From positions 1 through 5,318 of the forward strand of contig JAIXVO010000150.1 of assembly GCA_027482985.1 (NCBI GenBank): DNA of 5,318 bases. The letters are read 5' to 3'. Shown here in pieces: positions 1-4,494 of the stretch. This DNA comes from Cyanobacteriota bacterium (lineage in GTDB: Bacteria; Cyanobacteriota; Cyanobacteriia; Leptolyngbyales; Leptolyngbyaceae). The notes beneath the pieces are model-generated. The model saw only the letters and a list, made by a program, of their open reading frames with translations, searched no databases and was not told where the DNA came from. Numbering within the stretch: position 1 is the first letter of the stretch; every line of letters begins with the position of its first letter. Position numbers and translations under genes: made by a program.

Positions 1-1871
1 AACATCACATCCTGCCCTAGAGTCACTTTTGCCAAACTGATTGCCGCTGCAACATTTAATAAACCTGCGCCCGTCTCCGCATCCCAATTGGGTACAGCTA
101 GATCTCTAGCACTTGATTTGAGAATTTCGATGACTTGGAGATAACTTAAAGAGGGGTTTGCTGCCCAAACTTGCGAGATTGCTCCGGTGACTTTAGCAGT
201 TGCGACCGATGTTCCTGACATTGTTCCAGTTCCATCTGAGACCAAAGACAAAACTGGATCTGACGACGTACCACCAGGAGCAAGAATGTCAAGTTCAGAC
301 CCATAGCTGGAGTAATTTGCCCGACCCAACGCTTCCGCAGAACCCACCGTGATGACGTTATCAAATTTGCGGGAGGCTGCGCCTAACGCAGATATGCCAC
401 TACCATCATTACCAGCACCAGCCACAATTAGAACGTTATGTTGTCGGGCATACTCAATTGCAACCACTTCTGCGGGAGTGAACTCAAATCGAGTCGTGAT
501 ACTGCCATCAGGATTAATCTGGGCCAGATCAAAACTGAGATTCAGTACGGCATTAGGTTGACCAGATGCTTTGGCGGCATCGACGAACTCAATCAGGGAG
601 GCTGCCCACTGTCCCGATCCAACAGTTCGTCCCAGCCAAATGGGAGCATCATCATTCGCCCCATCAATGCCAATCCCATTATCTTGAGTTGCGCCAATGA
701 TGCCTAAAACATGAGTGCCATGTTCTCCAGCTTCACCGGGTTGTAGAAGTGGATCATCGTCGTTACCGATACGATCTTGACCCAAAATAAGACGAGAGTA
801 ATCAATATCTGGATGATTGGCAGCAAAGCCTGTGTCAATAATTCCGATTAGAGGTTGACTTTCTTGAGGTACATCAACAACTACAATCTGCTGAAGCTCT
901 GGATTAACGTAGGATTCAGCATAAGTTATTAATGCTTTGCCCATATCAGCGTTACGCCAGTCTTTGTCAGGGTCAATCACATTGTCCAACAGAGCCGCAT
1001 CACCTGTTGCGCCGCGCACCTGGAAAACAACATCGTTATAGTCGCGATCGCTGGTTCCATCCAGGCGCAGATCTTCAAACACAAAGGTATTGCCATCTCC
1101 AGTGACAGCAGCAATTTGACCTGCCTGAAAATGATCATCAGGATTAGCAGTAGACATCGAAAACAGGGGACGCATCCCATCCTCACACGGGTGATCAAAC
1201 ACGGCTTGCACTGTGTTGTTCGGAACCAGCATAAAGCCCAAGCGATCACCCCGTCGCATTTGAAAGGTTTGCACACCCTTATAATCACCAGAGTTGAAAT
1301 CTCCTTCCCAGGCAAAACTGCCACTAAATCGAGCAGCATCTGTTAGATCTGAGACAACAACATGCCCTAGCGTTGAATGGCTCAATGCTCGTTGTGCCGC
1401 CTCATGAATAAAAGCATCAGAACCTGGTTTCAAGTCCTCCATACCATCTAGCCTGAAGATAGCTAATTCACCTTGGAAGCCACCCCCATCAAAGAGAAAA
1501 TCAATGCTGACTTCACCCGACTCGCCCACAGTGAAGACCCCAGAATCAAACCATTGATCCTGGTTGATTGGGAGGTTGGCGAATGAATCAATAAATTCAA
1601 CCGGTTCCAAATTGCGATCGAAATTAGATGGAGAATTGAAATGAGCAGTGCGTGTGGCATCGGTTTCAAAGTCTAGCTGAGGAAGGTCAACGGTTGGAAG
1701 AGTGGTTAGCTGGGCAAGTGCGAGGTCGGGCGTTCCTTCTGTGCCATCAATGCCCGCACTGGGCGTAAGAATCGGTTCGAGAATAAATGAAGCTTGAGAG
1801 TCAGTACATGGTTCTGAATGGGAGCCTTGAGCAATCGCATTTCGCTTTGCACCACGCTTAAAGAGTTTCAT
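1..1871 (-). CDS. S8 (subtilisin-like) serine peptidase with N-terminal DUF4114 domain, 3'-partial
   Basis: A frame of 623 codons is open without a stop from the ATG at 1871-1869 to the window edge, so the C-terminus is missing. It should hydrolyse peptide bonds outside the cytoplasm. Residues ~195-285 match DUF4114, ending in the signature FEDLRLDGTSDRDYNDVVF (265-283), common in cyanobacterial surface proteins. The S8 domain spans ~335-612: catalytic Asp346 in GIIDTGF, His384 in GEHGTHVLG, oxyanion Asn488 in VAGAGNDG and Ser555 in MSGTSVATAKVTG, followed by the closing GAGLLNVAAAI at 601-611. All four key residues are present in canonical order. The usual Pro-His after GTSxAT is Ala-Lys here. 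The start is supported by AAGG at 1881-1878 and an in-frame TGA at 1889-1887. No hydrophobic signal peptide is visible (the start is MKLFKRGAKRNAIAQG), so export may be non-Sec; this is inference. Residues 1-100 are unrecognised. Confidence 0.93.
   Translation of the reverse strand, partial: MKLFKRGAKRNAIAQGSHSEPCTDSQASFILEPILTPSAGIDGTEGTPDLALAQLTTLPTVDLPQLDFETDATRTAHFNSPSNFDRNLEPVEFIDSFANLPINQDQWFDSGVFTVGESGEVSIDFLFDGGGFQGELAIFRLDGMEDLKPGSDAFIHEAAQRALSHSTLGHVVVSDLTDAARFSGSFAWEGDFNSGDYKGVQTFQMRRGDRLGFMLVPNNTVQAVFDHPCEDGMRPLFSMSTANPDDHFQAGQIAAVTGDGNTFVFEDLRLDGTSDRDYNDVVFQVRGATGDAALLDNVIDPDKDWRNADMGKALITYAESYVNPELQQIVVVDVPQESQPLIGIIDTGFAANHPDIDYSRLILGQDRIGNDDDPLLQPGEAGEHGTHVLGIIGATQDNGIGIDGANDDAPIWLGRTVGSGQWAASLIEFVDAAKASGQPNAVLNLSFDLAQINPDGSITTRFEFTPAEVVAIEYARQHNVLIVAGAGNDGSGISALGAASRKFDNVITVGSAEALGRANYSSYGSELDILAPGGTSSDPVLSLVSDGTGTMSGTSVATAKVTGAISQVWAANPSLSYLQVIEILKSSARDLAVPNWDAETGAGLLNVAAAISLAKVTLGQDVM
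1044..1051. repeat. HIP1 octamer GCGATCGC
   Basis: Perfect palindrome GCGATCGC, the highly iterated palindrome of cyanobacterial genomes. It lies inside the DUF4114 signature of the S8 peptidase, where it encodes the Ser-Asp-Arg of SDRDYND. Confidence 0.85.
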
Positions 1872-1910
1872 AGACAACCTTAGATTTCAGATGAATAAAA
1901 CGAAGCCGAA

Positions 1911-1924
1911 GCAACTAGAGTTGC
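1911..1924. repeat. inverted repeat upstream of the S8 peptidase
   Basis: GCAACT-AG-AGTTGC: six-base arms around a two-base centre, 40 to 53 bases upstream of the peptidase start codon. Size and position would suit a regulator-binding site or a small 5'-leader hairpin, but no known operator is recognised and I found no convincing -35/-10 pair in the 187-base flank (1872-2058). The function is inference only. Confidence 0.35.
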
Positions 1925-1948
1925 AGTGCCATCTTCTGTCCTTCTCTC

Positions 1949-1959
1949 GGTTGTCAACC
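1949..1959. repeat. palindrome GGTTG-T-CAACC upstream of the S8 peptidase
   Basis: Odd-length perfect palindrome with five-base arms, 78 to 88 bases upstream of the peptidase ATG. On the minus strand it contains TTGACA, the consensus -35 hexamer, but no acceptable -10 box follows at 16-18 bases. It could be an operator half or chance. Confidence 0.25.
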
Positions 1960-2058
1960 TCACAAAATTACGCAAATCACAAAAAACTTTTCAGACTTAC
2001 ATCTTGTTGATCAAGTAATTTATCTAATGGACTGCGGCGGGAAATTGCCTACCATCCG

Positions 2059-2371
2059 TTAGGACTTTAAGGGCTTTCCTTGATAAGTCTATTTGAAGGG
2101 CTTCACCATGGTGCGATCGAAATAATCAATGAAGTCTAGAATACTTTATTTGAGATGTTCTGTACTAGTGAAATTGGCTCGCTTGAGCAGTTTTCGCACC
2201 AGGATGCTAAACCACATCTCAATCTGATTGAGCCAAGAACAACGCTTCGGCGTGAAATGAAACAGCTCTCAGGGCGATGTGTTGAGGCGTCCGATGACGC
2301 TGAACGAGATGCTGTAATTCCTCGCGTTCGGAAACAGTTTGCTGAAGTGAAGTGGGAGTCAGTTGAGGCAT
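2059..2371 (-). pseudogene. IS630-family transposase remnant, internally deleted, two nonsense codons
   Basis: Two pieces of one IS630-type transposase can be read. The N-terminal piece starts at ATG 2371-2369 and reads MPQLTPTSLQQTVSEREEL, then continues to ...RTPQHIALRA (36 residues), resembling the N-terminal helix-turn-helix region. At about 2264-2269 it joins, in another frame, the C-terminal piece from 2268: ELFHFTPKRCSWLNQIEMWF, then SILVRKLLKRANFTSTEHLK. The frame then meets TAA (2148-2146), reads SILDFIDYFDRTMVKPFK, meets TAG (2091-2089), and ends TYQGKPLKS with TAA at 2061-2059. The Glu of LNQIE is probably the last DDE catalytic residue; both catalytic Asp residues lie in the missing middle. 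The stops fit CAA to TAA (Gln) and TGG to TAG (Trp) changes. The gene cannot make transposase. Family assignment is from motif memory, not a search. Confidence 0.82.
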
Positions 2372-2652
2372 CTTTGCCTATTACCGACATCGGGCAGCAG
2401 GCATCCGACTTGTTTGACCCAGTAGATGACACTGGTGTGATGATGCACGCCTTTGACTCTTTCGATCGCCCGAAAGCCCGAACCATTGACATCCATTCTC
2501 AAGCATTCGCGTTTGACTTCCTCAGAGTAGCCTTTGGGTGGCTCATAGCAATCTATGAACTGCCGCCTACAATCGACGCGAATGTGATTTTGTTTACCTT
2601 TTTTTGTCCCATTCTTACGGATATGAGAAGAGCCCCATTCAGGGCATTGCAT
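2359..2652 (-). pseudogene. IS1-family transposase (InsA-like) N-terminal fragment
   Basis: The 97-codon frame starts MQCPEWGSSHIRKNG and continues to GYSEEVKRECLRMDVNGSGF, RAIERVKGVHHHTSVIYW and VKQVGCLLPD. This is the zinc-finger plus helix-turn-helix N-terminus of IS1-type transposases common in cyanobacteria. Homology ends at about residue 88; the last residues (GNRQRCLN) come from the 5' flank of the neighbouring IS630 fragment, and the frame closes at TGA 2361-2359. The catalytic DDE part is absent. Two expected zinc-finger cysteines seem replaced: CPxCG reads CPEWG (Trp6), and the first Cys of the second pair reads Arg25; Cys3 and Cys28 remain. Long decay is implied. The start is the family's usual MQCP and lies about 40 bases inside the presumed element end. 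Confidence 0.8.
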
Positions 2653-2679
2653 GGCGATTTGCCTTGATTCATCCCTCTA

Positions 2680-2693
2680 TTATGCAACGCCCA
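2680..2693 (-). repeat. candidate outer end of the IS1-like remnant
   Basis: On the minus strand the region before the InsA-like start begins GGGCGTTGCATAAT and leads into the leader and ATG at 2652. A GC-rich terminus about 40 bases before the transposase start suits an IS1-type left end. The matching opposite terminus is missing, so the inverted-repeat nature cannot be checked here. An alternative boundary is GGGGTTCC at 2743-2736. Confidence 0.4.
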
Positions 2694-2720
2694 ATTTTTG
2701 CATATGCTCTCCAGCGGGCG

Positions 2721-2725
2721 AGGGA
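2721..2725 (+). promoter_or_regulatory. possible ribosome binding site (AGGGA) for the truncated RTX gene
   Basis: AGGGA lies seven bases before an in-frame GTG at 2733. Of the in-frame starts available (TTG 2604, ATG 2682, GTG 2733, ATG 2793) this is the only one with a Shine-Dalgarno-like match at good spacing. It may be fortuitous, because the upstream part of this gene seems to be lost. Confidence 0.35.
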
Positions 2726-2732
2726 CAAACCA

Positions 2733-4130
2733 GTGGAACCCCAAAAATCAGGGAAATTCCACAGTTCAACCCATGTAGGCTCACTGAAACAGATGAACAT
2801 CACCACAGGCAACGGCAACGATACCGTCATCAGACCCACCTCGGTCAATAGCGCAGTTTTTCGCAGCAGCGATGTCATCCGCACCAATGACGGCAATGAC
2901 ACAATTAATCCTGGTCTGGGAACAACCGACTATGTTTATGGCGGCGCAGGCATTGATCATCTCATCCTGGATTACTCCATCGGCGATACGGGCACCGGCA
3001 TGCTGTTCAATGGCAGCAGCGCCCGCCGCCGCACCAGCGACACCAACAGTGCCACGTTAGACTCCATTCTGTTTTATGAGATTGAACAGTTCACGGTGAC
3101 GGGCACCAGCAAAGCCGATACCTTCAGCCTGTTCACCACCAACAGCACGATTCAAGCGGGCGCAGGCAATGACCAGGTGAGCGTCGCCGCCTCAGTCACG
3201 GGCAATATTGGTCGCCTCGATGGGGGGGCCGGGTTTGATTCTCTCGAACTCAACCTCTCGAACCAAACTGCCAACCTGACGCTGACTAACCTGTCTAATC
3301 TCAGCATCGCGAACGTCGTCACTGCCACCAATTTTGAACAATTCAATCTGACCACGGGGAGCGGCAACGATACGATTCTCCAGTCCGGCATCGTCAATGG
3401 GGCGGTGCTGCGGGGGAATGACACCTTCCAAACGGGGAACGGCAACGACACGATCAACGCCGGATTGGGGATGGATAACGTGTTTGCTGGGGCGGGTCTG
3501 GATCATCTGATCATCGATTACTCAGTGGGGGATACGGGCAGCGGGATGCAGTTCAATGGCAGCAACCTGTACGGCACCGCCTCACGCACCGTCAGCGCCA
3601 CGAATACCACCCTTCTAGATCGGGTTGAGTTTACGGGCGTAGAGCGATTTACGGTGACTGGCACCAGCAAAAATGACACCCTCTCTGGTGCGGGGGGAAA
3701 TGACATCCTCAATGCCGGAGCCGGGAATGACCTGATTCGGGGTGGGGCGGGGGGCGACATCCTGACGGGTGGAGGAGGCGCAGATACATTCCAGTACCAA
3801 GCCTTGGCCGATTCGTTGTTGGCTAACTTTGATGTGATTCGAGATTTGGCGATCGGGGTGGATGCGATCGATGGGCCGAGAGCCATTGCCGCCACGCAAA
3901 TCAGACACCTGGGTTACGCCAGCAATCTGACCGAAACCGCCATCCAGCAGACATTGAACGCGACTAACTTTGTGGTCAATGGGGCGGCCACGTTTAGAAT
4001 CCGCGAGGGGTTGAGCGATCGCACCTTCCTGGCGCTCAATAACGGTACGGCTGGGTTTGCCGCCAGCGCCGACAGCATCATCGAAATTACTGGCTTCACG
4101 GGCAACCTGAATGCCCTCAGCATTGTTTGA
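2733..4130 (+). CDS. RTX-type calcium-binding protein, bluetail-like C-terminus, N-terminally truncated
   Basis: The frame is open from a TTG at 2604; residue numbers here count from that codon. Recognisable protein begins only at about residue 61 (2784). It has glycine/aspartate turns (GNGND at 69-73, DGND at 96-99, AGAGND at 185-190), two copies of a ~105-residue module, a nonapeptide cluster at 361-396 (GGNDILNAGAGNDLIRGGAG), and a ~112-residue C-terminal domain ending TGFTGNLNALSIV that resembles the cyanobacterial bluetail domain. RTX turns bind Ca2+ and help fold proteins after export, so a cell-surface or secreted role is likely. No signal peptide is seen. Codons 1-30 of the open frame are antisense to the IS1 remnant and are not native. 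I set the start at GTG 2733 because of AGGGA at 2721-2725; ATG 2793 is an alternative. Whether the remnant is expressed is unknown. Confidence 0.75.
   Translation: MEPQKSGKFHSSTHVGSLKQMNITTGNGNDTVIRPTSVNSAVFRSSDVIRTNDGNDTINPGLGTTDYVYGGAGIDHLILDYSIGDTGTGMLFNGSSARRRTSDTNSATLDSILFYEIEQFTVTGTSKADTFSLFTTNSTIQAGAGNDQVSVAASVTGNIGRLDGGAGFDSLELNLSNQTANLTLTNLSNLSIANVVTATNFEQFNLTTGSGNDTILQSGIVNGAVLRGNDTFQTGNGNDTINAGLGMDNVFAGAGLDHLIIDYSVGDTGSGMQFNGSNLYGTASRTVSATNTTLLDRVEFTGVERFTVTGTSKNDTLSGAGGNDILNAGAGNDLIRGGAGGDILTGGGGADTFQYQALADSLLANFDVIRDLAIGVDAIDGPRAIAATQIRHLGYASNLTETAIQQTLNATNFVVNGAATFRIREGLSDRTFLALNNGTAGFAASADSIIEITGFTGNLNALSIV
2784..3113 (+). repeat. module copy A in the RTX-type protein
   Basis: Runs from LKQMNITTGNGNDTV through DHLILDYSIGDTGTGMLFNG to EQFTVTGTSK (about residues 61-170). 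It aligns with copy B at 3333-3671 with few gaps. Glycine is mostly GGC here, and GGG is absent. Confidence 0.85.
3333..3671 (+). repeat. module copy B in the RTX-type protein
   Basis: Runs from FEQFNLTTGSGNDTI through DHLIIDYSVGDTGSGMQFNG to ERFTVTGTSK (about residues 244-356). It begins 183 residues (549 bases) after copy A and is about three residues longer. GGG is the commonest glycine codon in this half of the gene. Confidence 0.85.
4015..4022. repeat. HIP1 octamer GCGATCGC
   Basis: A perfect copy inside the C-terminal domain of the RTX-type protein, covering Ser-Asp-Arg of GLSDRTF. Confidence 0.85.
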
Positions 4131-4317
4131 GCTTGATCGCTGCGGAATAACGCGATTGGGGAGTGATCCTAACCCATGAAGATTCTGTAAAGATCCCATA
4201 AATCCACGGTGCATCTGCTGACTCCGACGTAGCATACGATTGAAATTTACTTTGGTCAGGTGAAATCTAGAGTCAGACAGTCAATCGCAAGATGAACCAA
4301 ACATTGCTTACGAAAAT

Positions 4318-4354
4318 CTGAGTATCCCAAATCACAACTATTACACCTGAGTAT
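4318..4354 (+). repeat. spaced direct repeat CTGAGTAT
   Basis: Identical octamers at 4318-4325 and 4347-4354, 29 bases apart start to start, about 140-170 bases upstream of the DUF1194 start. Near three helical turns, the spacing could suit a regulator that binds direct repeats, but two octamers this close can also occur by chance. Confidence 0.25.
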
Positions 4355-4377
4355 GTTGAGGGCATTGCATATGCTCC

Positions 4378-4399
4378 CAAACTACAGAGTGATAGTTTG
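4378..4399. repeat. inverted repeat CAAACTA / TAGTTTG
   Basis: Seven-base perfect arms (4378-4384 and 4393-4399) around an eight-base centre. AT-rich, with no T-run after it, so a poor terminator; an operator or chance are the alternatives. Confidence 0.35.
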
Positions 4400-4450
4400 A
4401 TCGAGTGATTGGGTAAATGGCGATTGTCGTTCATGTCGATTGCTTTCACC

Positions 4451-4458
4451 GCGATCGC
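4451..4458. repeat. HIP1 octamer GCGATCGC
   Basis: The only noncoding HIP1 copy in the window, 37 bases before the DUF1194 start codon. Confidence 0.85.
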
Positions 4459-4480
4459 TCTCAAAATCTGGAAACTTCTT

Positions 4481-4487
4481 GAAGGAA
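4481..4487 (+). promoter_or_regulatory. ribosome binding site of the DUF1194 gene
   Basis: GAAGGAA ends seven bases before ATG 4495, a strong Shine-Dalgarno that fixes this start; the signal peptide directly after it agrees. Confidence 0.75.
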
Positions 4488-4494
4488 CCTTTTA

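Larger units (their letters stand above)
2059..2693 (-). mobile_element. composite remnant of two insertion sequences (IS1-like and IS630-like)
   Basis: Two transposase fragments of unrelated families lie head to tail on the minus strand: the 5' part of an IS1-type gene (from 2652) and a deleted IS630-type gene (from 2371). The junction is near 2385-2391, just after the LLPD codons of the IS1-type protein. The rest of the IS1 element is not found beyond the IS630 piece (1872-2058), so simple insertion of an intact IS630 into an intact IS1 does not explain the layout; at least one more deletion is needed. The right-hand boundary is uncertain, at 2693 or possibly as far as about 2743. No target-site duplication was identified. 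Neither element can move by itself. Confidence 0.7.
4131..4494. other. 364-base intergenic region, no gene recognised
   Basis: The gap between the RTX-type gene and the DUF1194 gene holds no recognisable protein, RNA gene or strong terminator hairpin. It contains a spaced direct repeat (4318-4354), a seven-base inverted repeat (4378-4399), a HIP1 octamer (4451-4458) and the Shine-Dalgarno of the DUF1194 gene. A weak promoter guess is TTGCTT (4440-4445) with AAAATC (4463-4468) at 17 bases; the match is poor. The length and lack of coding signal suggest separate transcription of the DUF1194 gene. Confidence 0.6.

Noticed and set aside
977..1339. 120-codon minus-strand frame inside the S8 peptidase
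   Set aside because: A shadow of the peptidase, whose frame carries the DUF4114 motif here.
2045..2380. TTGCCTA at 2045-2051 and 2374-2380 as possible ends of the IS630 element
   Set aside because: The copies are in the same orientation, not inverted, and the flanking bases do not align, so they are not terminal inverted repeats.
2136..2492. 118-codon minus-strand frame overlapping the IS630 and IS1 remnants
   Set aside because: It is the wrong frame of the same region; the IS630 and IS1 motifs are read in other frames.
2155..2667. 170-codon plus-strand open frame across the IS scar
   Set aside because: It is antisense to both transposase fragments, whose minus-strand translations match known families; its own product resembles nothing.
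2733..2762. GTGGAA ... TTCCAC inverted repeat as a hairpin or terminator
   Set aside because: Only six base pairs with an 18-base interior and no T-run; it overlaps the uncertain 5' part of the RTX-type gene.
3667..3795. Glycine-rich repeat tract considered as a DNA-level tandem repeat or CRISPR
   Set aside because: The units are nine-residue protein repeats with variable codons, explained by RTX nonapeptides; there are no spacers.
3615..4235. 206-codon minus-strand open frame under the RTX-type gene
   Set aside because: It mirrors GC-rich repeat coding sequence on the plus strand and has no recognisable domain.
2642..4370. GGGCATTGCAT shared by the IS1-like start region (2642-2652) and the later gap (4360-4370)
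   Set aside because: The match ends after 11 bases and no transposase sequence follows at the second site; several chance 11-mers are expected in 5 kb on both strands.
4273..4464. 63-codon minus-strand frame in the intergenic gap
   Set aside because: No ribosome binding site, no similarity recognised, and the start falls in the HIP1 site.
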